DNA of 64,000 nt from Mycobacteriaceae bacterium (GTDB taxonomy: Bacteria; Actinomycetota; Actinomycetes; Mycobacteriales; Mycobacteriaceae), in NCBI GenBank assembly GCA_019749805.1, contig JAIEPH010000032.1, positions 1-64,000 of the forward strand. Direction: 5' to 3'. The notes below the pieces were generated by a model. It was not told the origin of the DNA. It did not search any database and saw only the letters and a program-made list of their open reading frames with translations. Every line of letters begins with the position of its first letter. Within the stretch, counting starts at the first letter, position 1. Shown here one piece after another: positions 8,691 through 17,724 of this stretch. The translations under genes were made by a program, and so were the position numbers.

Positions 8691-9831
8691 TCACAGACCG
8701 AGATCCTTCGCGATGATCGTCTTCATGATCTCGGTGGTGCCGCCGTAGATCGTTTGGATTCGCGCATCGACGAAGGCACGCGAGATAGGGTACTCGCGCA
8801 TGTAGCCGTACCCGCCGTGTCGTTGCAAACATGTCGCCGACGCGGACCTGCAGTTCAGTGGTCGACCATTTCAGGCGTGCGGCGCGCGCCGCGGGTGAGC
8901 TCACCGGCAACGTGCTGGGCGATACAGTCATCGACAAAGGTGCGGGCGAGATCCAGCTCGGTTGCTAGTTCGGCGAGGACGAACTTGGTGTTCTGGAAGC
9001 TGGCGACAGACAAGCCGAATGCGGTGCGGTTCTTCACATACTCGATGGTCTGCGCAAATGCGCCCTCGGCCGTGGCGACCGCCCCCACCGCCAGTGACAG
9101 CCGCTCCTGCGGAAGATTGCCTACGAGCTGGGAGAAACCGCGACCTTCCGCAACGAGAAGATTCTCCACCGGTACGCGCATGTCGGTGAAGCTGAGTTCA
9201 CTTGTGTCCTGCGCGTGCAGACCGATCTTGCCAAGGTTGCGACCACGGCCGAATCCAGGAGTGTCGGCCTCTACGACGAGCAGCGAAAGACCATTGTGCT
9301 TGTCTTCGGAGGTGCGTACGGCCACGACGAACAAATCGCCATTCTGACCGTTGGAGATGAAGTCTTGCTGCCGTTGACGACGTAGTGTTCGCCGTCGCTA
9401 ACCGCCGATGTGCGGATGCCGGTCAGGTCGCTGCCCGTGGCCGGTTCGGTCATCGCGATTCCGAGGACAGTGGTGCCCGTGAAGGTACCGGCCAGCCAAC
9501 GTGCCTTCTGCTCGTCGTTGGTCATGTCGGTCAGATATGGAAGCACGACGTCGTTCTGCAACGAGAAGGCAATGCCCGCCGCGGCATTCCCGGCCCTGTT
9601 CACTTCCTCGACGACGATCGCGTGATAGCGATAGTCGACTACGCCGGGGCCGCCGAATTGCTCCGGAACGGGAAATCCAAGCAGGCCCAGCCTGCCGGCC
9701 TCGGTAAACAATGACCGGTCCAAGCAGCCCGCCAGCTCCCAGTCCTCGTGGTACGGGGTGATTCTGTCTCGCACGAAGTCGCGGACGAGTCGTCGAAACT
9801 GCGAGTGCTCGGAGTCGTATCCAGCGCCCAT
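8691..9831 (-). pseudogene. Acyl-CoA dehydrogenase with at least three frameshifts
   Basis: Read from 9831, the N-terminal half is clear (VRDRITPYHEDWE, AMTEPATGSDLTGIRT, YVVNGSKT). The frame is lost near 9370, where one extra T would give TFISNGQNGDLFVV. It continues with LSFTDMRVPVENLL and ASFQNTKFVLAEL, shifts again near 8880 to LKWSTTELQVRVGDM, and once more near 8825 to HGGYGYMREYPISRAFVDAR, YGGTTEIMKTIIAKDLGL and a stop at 8691. Overall length is close to the normal 380 residues. It lies 72 bp after a BadH-like gene and is likely the AliB/BadJ step of cyclohexanecarboxylate breakdown. It is probably inactive unless the indels are sequencing errors. Confidence 0.8.
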
Positions 9832-9903
9832 GGTGTGCCCCCGTCAGCAGTTGTCGCCCGTGAGCGTGTCGAGAATCGGTTGCCGCCCACCAACGCGGCG
9901 CGT

Positions 9904-10425
9904 TCAACCGGCCATCGTCAGGCCGCCGCTGACGCTGATGACCTGACCGGTGAACGACGCGGCCTCGGAGGCGAAGAAGACAATCGGCGCGGCCACCTCC
10001 TCCGGGCGCGCAAGCCGCCGAAACGGAATCGCCTTGATCAACGCCTCTTTCAGCTTGTCGGCCTGGGCATGAAACAACGGAGTATCGGTAGGACCCGGGC
10101 ACACGCAGTTGACATTGATGCCATGCCTGGCCATCTCACGAGCAAGAGACTTGGTGAGCGCAATGACGCCGCCCTTGGCGCCGGCATAGATGCTTTCCCC
10201 CGAGCTGCCCACCCGCTCGGCGTCGCTGGCGACGTTGATCACCCGGCCGCCGTTTCCGGCCTCTATCATCCCCGGCAGGAATGCGCTGCACATGTGCACC
10301 GGGCCGAGGTAGTTGATGGCCACCAACCCTTTCAGCGAATTCTGTGGTGGCGTTGCGAAAGCCAGTGCGGTGGCCTTGCCGATTCCGGATCCGGCTCCGG
10401 TGACGACGGCGATGTTGTCTGTCAC
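9904..10425 (-). pseudogene. BadH-like short-chain dehydrogenase with internal deletion
   Basis: GTG 10425. The Rossmann start VTDNIAVVTGAGSGIGKA is followed directly by NSLKGLVAINYLGPVHM, so roughly 70-80 residues covering the middle of the cofactor domain (including the NNAG motif) are gone in frame. The rest is intact: SIYAGAKGG holds the Tyr-x-x-x-Lys pair, then NCVCPGPTDTP and GQVISVSGGLTMAG. These C-terminal motifs closely resemble 2-hydroxycyclohexanecarboxyl-CoA dehydrogenase BadH. At 173 residues versus about 255 for the family, it cannot bind NAD normally. Confidence 0.75.
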
Positions 10426-10435
10426 GTTTGCATCC

Positions 10436-11231
10436 TCACGCCTTGGCGAACTTGGCGAAATCAGGACTGCGTTTCTCGGCAAGGCCGCCACGCCCTCCAA
10501 GCCTTCGGGCGTGTGCGTATACAGATCTAGCGCAGACATGGCCAAATTGCTGAGTCCCGCCTGATGGTCGGTGTCGGCGTAGAACGACTGCTTGAGGAAA
10601 CGGATCGCGGTCGGACTCTCCTCGGCAATCTCCGCGGCCACGACCTTGGCCTCGTCTAGGAGATTGCTCGCAGGGACGACCCAGTTGACCAAGCCCCACC
10701 GTTCGGCGGTGTCAGCGTCATACTGGCAGCACAAGTACCACACCTCTCGGGCGCGCTTCTCGCCGATGACCCGCGCCAGGAAGGCAGAGCCGAATCCAGC
10801 GTCGAGCGATCCCACACGCGGTCCGGCCTGGCCAAACTTGGGCGGTGTCGGCTGCGATCGTGAGGTCGCAGAGCACATGTAAAACCTGGCCTCCGCCGAT
10901 CGCCAAACCGTGACCGCGGGGACGGGTTTCGGCACGTCGCGAATGAGTTTGTGCAGGTTGCCGATTTCGAACATGCCAACTCTCGGTCGGCCCGTAGTCG
11001 CTGGTCTCGGCGCGTTGCTTGACGTCACCTCCGGTGCAGAAGGCCTTCTCGCCGGCTCCGGTGAGGATGATTGCGGTGCACTGCAGTGTCCGCCCAGGCG
11101 GTACGGAAGGCTCCGATCAATTCCTCAACCGTCTTGCCACGGAACGCGTTGTAGCGATGGGGACGATCGATAGTCACGATCGCCGTGCGCCCCTCGACCT
11201 CGTACCGGATGTCCTCGTACTCCTCAGTCAC
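10436..11231 (-). pseudogene. BadI-like 2-ketocyclohexanecarboxyl-CoA hydrolase (MenB-type crotonase), frameshifted
   Basis: GTG at 11231 follows GGAGAGGC. The N-terminus reads TEEYEDIRYEVEGRTAIVTI, then the frame breaks around 11075. Further pieces in three frames give MFEIGNLHKLIRDVPKPV, GGGQVLHVLCDLTIAADTA, AFLARVIGEKRAREVWYL, DADTAERWGLVNWVVP and KRSPDFAKFAKA. The order and wording match the ring-opening hydrolase BadI and naphthoate synthases rather than simple hydratases. It heads a minus-strand set (badI-badH-dehydrogenase) in which every gene is damaged. Confidence 0.75.
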
Positions 11232-11278
11232 TGCCTCTCCTCTGATCGCATTCCGTTCGTTGAGTATTTGCACCGTGA

Positions 11279-11292
11279 ATGTGAATTCACAT
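11279..11292. promoter_or_regulatory. Perfect 14-bp palindrome upstream of the badI-like gene
   Basis: ATGTGAATTCACAT reads the same on both strands. It lies 48 bp before the BadI-like start and about 190 bp before the divergent TetR gene at 11480. This is the expected place for the operator of that regulator. Confidence 0.5.
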
Positions 11293-11405
11293 GTGCTGAA
11301 CGTAGATCGACCCCTGTCCGGCGTCAACACCGTGCCAGCCGGGCCGGAAACCCGGCTGTTACGCGCGAGCCGTTCGCACGCGCCACTTGGCTTGTGAGCA
11401 GGTGT

Positions 11406-11417
11406 TAACGTTCGTTA
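11406..11417. promoter_or_regulatory. Inverted repeat TAACG-TT-CGTTA
   Basis: Two 5-bp arms with a 2-bp spacer, 62 bp upstream of the TetR start at 11480. It is a second candidate operator in the divergent region between badI and the regulator. Confidence 0.4.
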
Positions 11418-11479
11418 GGGACCAGTGGGGTCTCCGAGTGCTGTGCAAGCCCGTGCCAGACGACGAGGGAAGGTAGGCG

Positions 11480-12142
11480 ATGAGCAAAGCGGTCGACACC
11501 GGACGTACTCGGGTCGGCGGCGAACGTCGGGAGCGGATTCTCGCCTCGGCAGCGGAGTTGATTGCCGAGCGGGGTTACCACGCTGTTTCGATGGCCGACA
11601 TCGGGGTTGCATCAGGGGTTGTCGGGCCGGCCATATATCGCCATTTTGACAGCAAGGCCACCTTATTGGCGGCCCTCTTCGAACGAGTGGTGGACAGCCT
11701 CCTACAGCGTGCCGCGACGATCGTCGAGCAATCTCGCGACGAGGCGGAGGCGTTGACCGGGCTGGTGTCCGACCAAGTCGCTTTGGCAATGGATCAACGC
11801 GAGCTGGCGGTGGTGTATTACCGCGAGGTGCACAATCTGCCCGATCAGCAGCAGAGCCGGTTACGCCGAAAACAGCGGCTCTATCTCGAAGAGTGGGTAC
11901 ACCTCGTTGGCGAGTTGCGCCCCGCGGTCGACGAGATTGAGCTTCGCGCGATGGTCCATGGGGCGATCGGCGCCATCCAATCGATCTTGCAGTACCGCGG
12001 CACTGGTCTCGCCCCCGAACGGACTTCTGCGCTGCTCGCTGCCATGGGTCACGCCGTACTCGGCGTCCCCGCGTCGAGTTACCAATCGGACGCCTCGGCC
12101 GCTGAGCCATCACGTCCGCGCCCTGGCTCGCTGCGCATTTAG
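11480..12142 (+). CDS. TetR-family transcriptional regulator
   Basis: This intact 220-residue regulator follows a GGAAGG ribosome-binding site. The N-terminal helix-turn-helix is GYHAVSMADIGVASGVVGPA then IYRHFDSKATLL. The ligand domain contains VVYYREVHNLP and AMVHGAIGAIQSILQYRG, features of the mycobacterial lipid-catabolism regulators (KstR2/FadR-like group). It is divergent from the BadI-like gene and probably represses that operon, releasing it when a CoA ester binds. It survives although its presumed target genes are broken. It is a paralogue of the damaged TetR gene at 4214-4784. Confidence 0.85.
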   Translation: MSKAVDTGRTRVGGERRERILASAAELIAERGYHAVSMADIGVASGVVGPAIYRHFDSKATLLAALFERVVDSLLQRAATIVEQSRDEAEALTGLVSDQVALAMDQRELAVVYYREVHNLPDQQQSRLRRKQRLYLEEWVHLVGELRPAVDEIELRAMVHGAIGAIQSILQYRGTGLAPERTSALLAAMGHAVLGVPASSYQSDASAAEPSRPRPGSLRI

Positions 12143-12155
12143 GCGCATTCTCGGC

Positions 12156-12402
12156 ATGCCAGCAATACACGAATTCACGGAACTGGGTCTGCTCGACGGC
12201 CTCGAGGGCAACAGCCGCAACGAACGGGCGGATCGCATTTGCCCACTTGCTCAAGGCTTCACGGTGGAGCAGATCCGCTTGTCGGTTTCAGCGCCCCTAC
12301 TGCTCTTACGAGCCGCGTACTGGGCGACGAGGGGCACTACGTTTCGCTGCCGTTGCTGCGGAGGCTTCGGCCGCGCTGGCCCTACGCGAGACCCACCGGT
12401 TT
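12156..12402 (+). pseudogene. Adenylate/guanylate cyclase regulatory N-domain relic
   Basis: Starting at ATG 12156 the plus strand encodes FTELGLLDGLEGNSRNERAD, then QGFTVEQIRLSV. After a one-base frame loss near 12300 comes RVLGDEGHYVSLPLLRR. This order (GLLDGL-ERAELI, QGFTxEQIR, RVLGDDGxYVS) is that of the N-terminal regulatory domain of actinobacterial class III cyclases such as Rv1264. The catalytic domain is absent and the IS1380 element follows at once. I recognise this from motifs only. Confidence 0.5.
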
Positions 12403-12574
12403 CTAGCCTCGATTTTTCGTCCAAGGTGGTGGCGGTCGATCTTTGCGGCGGGATGCGTCGCGAACTGGGTTCTGCTGTTCAGAGGTGTGCTGGATGGTCC
12501 CGTGTCGCCGGGTGGGGCGGGCTTTCCCAGGGCCAGTGGGTCTTTCGTGGTCGGTCGGTCAGATGGGCTGTCGG

Positions 12575-13985
12575 TCAACCGAAGGCGGTGCGGATGCGTT
12601 GCCAGGCGGCCGTGATCAGGGTGGCCCACCCGCCAGGTGGCGTCGATACGCAGCCGTAGTTGGCGGGCGCAGCGGGTGATGCGGGCGGCGACGTGCAGGA
12701 CTCGGTAGCGGAAGGTGGTGATCTCGGCGCGGGCCAGGCCGGGGTGGGTGCTGAATCCGATGAGTCGGCACCAGGTGACCAGGTCGGCTGCGCTGAGGAT
12801 GATTTCCAGCCAGGCGGCGTTGGCGTCGAACGCGTGGCAGGGCAGGTTTCGCAGTCCGGTGGCTTTGAGTTCGCGGATGCGGTCTTCGACGCGGGCGTGC
12901 TGACGGTGCCGCAGTTCCAGGCCTGCGACCTGCCCGGGCACCAGACCGGGTTCGGTGTCGGTGATGAACGCGGTGACCCGCATCCCGTCGGCGTCGGTGA
13001 ACCGCAGCTGTGCACCCGGGTGGGGGCGTTCTTTACCCCGGATCAGTCGGGTTCGGGCCGGCCAGGAGGACAGGTTGACCAGGTCGGTGGCCTCGGCAAC
13101 CCAGGCCCCGTCGCGGATACCGCCGTCGGTGTCGATAGCCGGATACCAGGCCTGACCGATATTGAGGGTGTCGACGGCGTCTTGTACCAGCCAATCAACG
13201 GGGTAGCCGAAGGAGAACCCCACCCCAGCGACGCGGCAGGCCGTGGCGAAGTCGTGGGTGGCCCCGGCGGTGTCGCAGCGCACCAGCACCGCCGGTTTAT
13301 CGGGGTCGACCCGATGATCGGGGTCGGGCCGCCATCGCTCGAGGCAGGCAGGCGAGGGCTTGTTCGAGGACGGTGATGTGGTCTGCGGGGGCGGTGTTGG
13401 AGCCGGCGCGACCGGTGCGCAGCAGCCCTGCCAGGGCTTCACCCCCGGCGATCTCGGGGCGGTCCAGAAAGGCCAGTAACGGGTGGTGACCGCAGGTTTT
13501 CTTCCAGGTCGGGGCGGCCTTCTCCTTGTTATCGGAGTGGTCGATGACCAGGGTGGCGTCGATATCGATGTGCAGCCAGTCCCCGGTGACGGGGGCGGCG
13601 CCAGCTTCCCAGGCCACCGCTCTGGCTGCTGCCCGGGCCGCACGCACCCGAGGTAGGTGCCTGGCATCGATGCGTTCATCGACCAACCGCCACATCCTGG
13701 TGGTCGAGGCTTTCGCACCCAAGGCATGCTCACGGTCGCCGCAGAGTTGTCCGACTGCGTCGATGCAGTCCGCCCCGTCAGCGACCGCGGCCGCCAGATC
13801 GGCGAACACCTCCCCGGGCGCGTAGGTCCACGGGCCACGTAGGCTTCGGCCAACGCGGCGGTGACCTGCGCAGATAAACCGCTTCGTTCGGCGAACTCAC
13901 GAACCATGGCCATCCCGGCATGCGACACAACACCATGGCCGTCGGCTGACACTTTCACCCGCGATCCCACCGCGATACTCTTCAC
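12575..13985 (-). mobile_element. IS1380-family insertion sequence, transposase with frameshifts
   Basis: The transposase starts at 13985 (MKSIAVGSRVKVSADGHG) and ends in a shifted frame at 12575 (WQRIRTAFG). About 470 residues are recognisable across three frames. The DDE residues lie in WLHIDIDATLVIDHSDNKEK, VLVRCDTAGATHDFA and HARVEDRIRELKATGLRN, the IS1380 arrangement. The middle part (roughly 13300-13810) is in a different frame from both ends, so at least two indels inactivate it. I could not identify convincing terminal inverted repeats. The element probably reaches from about 12405 to about 14010. Confidence 0.8.
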
Positions 13986-14012
13986 CTGCGAAGTGCCTTC
14001 CCGTCAGGATCT

Positions 14013-14498
14013 TTGAACCGTAGAGAAGCCCAAATATCCCTTGCAGGACAGGCACTTTCGCTTATCTACACACCGCCGCAGACAACATTCCGCGAAAAAT
14101 CCGGGCTAGATGGTATTCGGAAAGTCCTCGACGTTAACGCCAACGACGCACCGACGGCCATCACGGCGGCGGTGCTCTACACCTTGGGAGGCTGGCGGCA
14201 GCCCATTGCTGCACGCAGCTGTCGGCCGGCTGGCAAATGATGCTGATGTGGACACCGGTGTGTTGCCGCTGATCGCGACGTCGAGCACGATGCTCGAGTC
14301 TGCCACCAAGGAATTGGTGTCCTGGATTCAAACCGATCTCGACGGTCATCAGCCCGCCGAGATCGTCGCTGCGATCACCGTTTCTGATCCGCCTCACTGT
14401 CAGCCAATTGGTACTGCCCGCCACCCCAGCAGACAGCAGCGAATTCATCGCCGACCAATCCGCACTCACGGCTTTCCGGTATCTCGGTCTGTAGCGAC
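14013..14498. other. Unassigned region between IS1380 and the transglutaminase-like gene
   Basis: A plus-strand frame from 14110 gives a protein-like stretch (RLANDADVDTGVLPLIATSS, ESATKELVSWIQTDLDG), but neither end looks like a normal gene. I do not recognise it. It may be the remains of the gene into which the insertion sequence jumped. Confidence 0.4.
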
Positions 14499-15167
14499 TC
14501 ACAACTCCTGAGAGAATGCGTCGTGCTCGGCCTCGGAGTCGCGCATGAGCGGGCCGTACCGGTGGTGCAGCTCGGTGACGATGTCGGCGAAGGGGAGGTC
14601 GTAATACCAACCGCGGTCGTTGAGATACTCCATGTGCTGGCTTCCCTCACCGTCGTGCGCATGAAGGAGCGCATCGTTGTGGCCGTCGAAGTCGATCGGC
14701 GGCACACCGAATCGGGCGCAGAGCTCGGCGTTGAACGCCGGCGTCGCCTTCACCCAGCGGTCGTTGAGTCGTAGTTCGCTGTATCCGTGGTAGACGAATA
14801 CGTCGGTACCTCCCATCCGGGCACGCAATGTGGCGGTCTGTAGGTGATTGCGCACGTCCGCGAAGCCGAGCCGGGCGGGAATGTCTGCTGCACGAGCTGC
14901 CGCGGTCAGCAGGACCGCCTTCGGTACGCAATACGCCCTCGACGCGGTCGCCACGTAGCTCGCCCGATAATGCTCGGGGTCGTCGTCGGTGCTGTAAGGG
15001 TCATACCAAATCGTGTCCCGCACCGCGGTGAAGATCAACCTCGCCTTCTGCACAGGATCACGGACCTCGCCGACCGCGTTCTCGGTGAAGCGCTGAACAT
15101 CGTCGTGCTGCCAATCCAGAAAACCAGTCGTCTCCAGGAACGTCGAATCGTTCGAACTATCACTCAC
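14499..15167 (-). CDS. Transglutaminase-like cysteine hydrolase/transferase
   Basis: A 222-residue protein from GTG 15167, which overlaps the stop of the BtrH-type gene (15164) by 4 bp. The transglutaminase core holds Cys80 (RAYCVPKAVLL) and His127 (VFVYHGYSELRL). Where the third triad residue (Asp) is expected after Trp138 the sequence reads WVKATPAFN, with Thr142. There is no signal peptide or membrane segment. Coupling to a BtrH_N-domain gene suggests the two act on one substrate, perhaps a peptide or acylated amine. The substrate is unknown. Confidence 0.7.
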   Translation of the reverse strand: MSDSSNDSTFLETTGFLDWQHDDVQRFTENAVGEVRDPVQKARLIFTAVRDTIWYDPYSTDDDPEHYRASYVATASRAYCVPKAVLLTAAARAADIPARLGFADVRNHLQTATLRARMGGTDVFVYHGYSELRLNDRWVKATPAFNAELCARFGVPPIDFDGHNDALLHAHDGEGSQHMEYLNDRGWYYDLPFADIVTELHHRYGPLMRDSEAEHDAFSQEL

Positions 15168-16226
15168 AGAAGGCCTTTCAGTTGGGACTCGACGTCGATA
15201 TCGACGGTGCCAACGGATCGACTGGCGCCCTCGAGGGCTTCGACGAGACGCATCTCGGCCTCCGGGATCATCGCAACATCGGCTGCAGCTAGGCTTCGGC
15301 TCCGCAGCGATGTGCCGACATTGGTGGCTGCGGCCGCAAGCGCAGACCACGCCTTGGAGGCGTCATGTAGGAGGTCGGCGATGTCCTGGCAACCCTGTGC
15401 CTGCAACGTGCGAAAAAGCCCACCCCCGGGTGCCAGCCTTCTCGATGAACGCCCCGAGTCCGAACAATGCCGCGGTCAGTGCATCGTCATCGAACAGTGT
15501 TGGCCAACAACGTAAGTCATCGGCGAAGTCCTGCACACCCTTCAAACCCGAGGATTCGACCTCAGCCGCCTCGACGCGCGGGGGCGGCGCACCCACGGCG
15601 CCGCCGCGCATGAACGCTGCGCTCGCAGCCAGTGCGGCACCCGCAATGGGACGAAGGTCGGGCACTCGGTCCGGCCAGTCGACTTGATACGTGGTGTGCC
15701 GGGTAGGAGTAGGGAACCCAACTGAGGACCGCGCTCGTCGCAGATCGTCAAAGGGAACCAGTTGGTTGGTGTCGCGGTCATTGTCGACGACGTAGGCCAC
15801 CCGTTGCTCGTCATCGTATCCGATGATGACGATGTCGTGGCGGCTCATATGCAGCCGGACGCGCAGATAGGGAAGTTCGCCGATGTCAGCCCACACCATG
15901 ACCGGTCGACCCTTGTCGACTTCGTCGGTCACAAATGCCCATCCCGCGTCTGGGTCATCGGTCGATTGCACGACGAACTTTGCGCCAATCCGGGTGAGGT
16001 AGTCGTCCTCCAGGTCGTTTGCCCGCCCCACCAGGTAGGCCTGCGGCGACAAGTGCGGAGAGCGGACGTAGGAGAAGTCCAAGGCGCCACCGAGGGCGAA
16101 GACCAATCGTTCACTGGGTCCTCCTGTCTCCCAACCGAGTCCGGCCCATTCAGTAAGGTCACGAAGCGCGCCCGAACCGCAATGCCCTCCCTTCCTATGC
16201 CGGTAGGGAATCTGAATCCTCGTCAT
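15164..16226 (-). pseudogene. BtrH_N/DUF4872-type protein with one frameshift
   Basis: Residues 1-270 are in one frame: PYRHRKGGHCGSGAL with Cys16, LVFALGGALDFSY, then FVTDEVDKGRPVMVWADIG and DNDRDTNQLVPF. The frame is lost at the C5 run 15423-15427. With one base less, the minus strand reads GTRGGLFRTLQAQG and continues through DASKAWSALAAAATNVG to the stop at 15164, about 353 residues. This is the length of BtrH-like proteins. BtrH of butirosin synthesis transfers an acyl chain from a carrier protein to an amine, with the N-domain cysteine as nucleophile. The simple repair makes a functional gene plausible. Confidence 0.65.
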
Positions 16227-16540
16227 CGCCGCCTCCTCGCGTATCCAATGGCAGAGCTGTTAAGCCTCGAAGGACAATCCGTTTCGCCACGCGGGTTCCC
16301 CCGCGGATCGTAGGTGTGGAAGCCGGTTCAGCAGACGCGGGAACACTTTTGACGCCTTCGCGGCGTGCCAACGGTCCGCCCAGGCACAAGCGGATGACCG
16401 CCCCCAACGCCAGCACTTGCCGGCCCCGCCGGACCAGATCGAGCGTCCCGGCCGAATGTCACCGCCTATCGCCTTGCGGTGCACTGCCGTTCGCCAGTTT
16501 GGTCTGCACCAAACCGTCGGCGCTGAGCTCCGCTTTCTGC

Positions 16541-16631
16541 AGCGTCGCCTCCCCCGGTTTCGACTGCTGCTTTAGAAGCGGATGAGCCCTCGGATGTTGC
16601 GGCCCGATCGCATGTCTGCGTAGCCTTCGTT
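16541..16631. repeat. Copy 1 of a repeated dehydrogenase 3'-end segment
   Basis: The segment spanning the last codons and downstream flank of the dehydrogenase recurs at 24096-24168. The copies are nearly identical, but the second lacks about 18 bp around the stop codon and has one extra C in a C run. Confidence 0.85.
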
Positions 16632-17678
16632 GATCTGATCGAGGGTGTACTCATGGGTGATCAGCTCATCGAGCTTCAGGTGTCCGGCGTTGTAGAGTTC
16701 GACGAGCCGCGGGATGTCGTGGGCGGCGTTCGACGAGCCGTAGAGGGCGCCGCGGATCTGCTTTTCGTAGAGCGTCAACTCCAGCAGTGAGCCCGACATC
16801 GAGGTCTCTTCGGGGTGTCCGATCGCGGTAACGACGACACGGCCGCGTTTACCCACCAATGACAGCGCCTCGGCGATGTAGGACCCTTCGGCGACATCGG
16901 TGGTCAAGACGCAGACATCGGCGAGCCTGCCGCGGGTGATGTCGCTGATCAGTGACCAGGCCTCGTCGATCGTGGCAACGGCATGCGTCGCGCCGAAACC
17001 GCCGGCTTGTTCACGCTTGAACGCCACCGGGTCGACGGCCACGATGGTCAACGCGCCCGCGATGCGGGCGCCTTGAATCGCATTCATGCCGATGCCGCCG
17101 GCTCCGATCACGACCACGGTGTCCCCGGCGCGCACTTCACCGGTGCGCACCGCCGAGCCGTAACCGGTCGTGACACCGCACCCGATCAAGGCCGCCTTGT
17201 CCAGCGGTGTCCCGTGGTCGATTTTGACCAGAGACGCCTTGGGGACCACGGTGTATTCCGAGAACGTGCCCAGCAGGCACATCTGGCCCACGTCCTCGCC
17301 GCGGGCATGGAAGCGGTAGGTGCCGTCGATCTGGGGTCCCATCATGAGCGCCGCACCCATGTCACACATGTTCCCCATCCCCCGCGCGCAATAGGAACAG
17401 TGCCCACACGACGGCAGGAACGTCAGGATCACCGAGTCGCCCTCGGCGATGTCCTCGACACTCGCACCCACTTCGACCACGGTGCCGGCGCCCTCGTGGC
17501 CACCGACGACGGGCAGCGGAATGGGCAGGTCACCGGTCACGAGGTGTTCGTCTGAATGGCACAACCCGGTCGCGGTCAACCGGACCAGCACCTCATCGGG
17601 GCCGGGCGGATCCAACTCGATCTCCTCGACCTCCCACTTCCCTCCCAGGCCCCAGAGCACTGCAGCGCGTGTCTTCAT
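16572..17678 (-). CDS. NDMA-dependent (mycofactocin-type) zinc alcohol dehydrogenase
   Basis: This is a 368-residue medium-chain dehydrogenase. ATG 17678 follows GAGGAGA. Catalytic zinc ligands are Cys40 (GLCHSDEH) and His61 (GGHEGAG). Structural zinc ligands are Cys91, Cys94, Cys97 and Cys105. The nucleotide-binding motif is VVVIGAGGIGMNA, and the C-terminus is INEGYADMRSGRNIRG. The NDMA-dependent group holds its nicotinamide tightly and passes electrons to mycofactocin. Next to CYP153 it should oxidise the alkanol made by that enzyme. The gene is intact, and its 3' end is duplicated elsewhere in the window. Confidence 0.85.
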   Translation of the reverse strand: MKTRAAVLWGLGGKWEVEEIELDPPGPDEVLVRLTATGLCHSDEHLVTGDLPIPLPVVGGHEGAGTVVEVGASVEDIAEGDSVILTFLPSCGHCSYCARGMGNMCDMGAALMMGPQIDGTYRFHARGEDVGQMCLLGTFSEYTVVPKASLVKIDHGTPLDKAALIGCGVTTGYGSAVRTGEVRAGDTVVVIGAGGIGMNAIQGARIAGALTIVAVDPVAFKREQAGGFGATHAVATIDEAWSLISDITRGRLADVCVLTTDVAEGSYIAEALSLVGKRGRVVVTAIGHPEETSMSGSLLELTLYEKQIRGALYGSSNAAHDIPRLVELYNAGHLKLDELITHEYTLDQINEGYADMRSGRNIRGLIRF

Positions 17679-17724
17679 ATGTGTCTCCTCAACGTCGATG
17701 TTTCGGTCGCAGTGGATTGATGAT

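Noticed and set aside
12405..14010. Terminal inverted repeats of the IS1380 element
   Set aside because: I compared the sequence outside both transposase ends and found only weak matches, so no ends are claimed.
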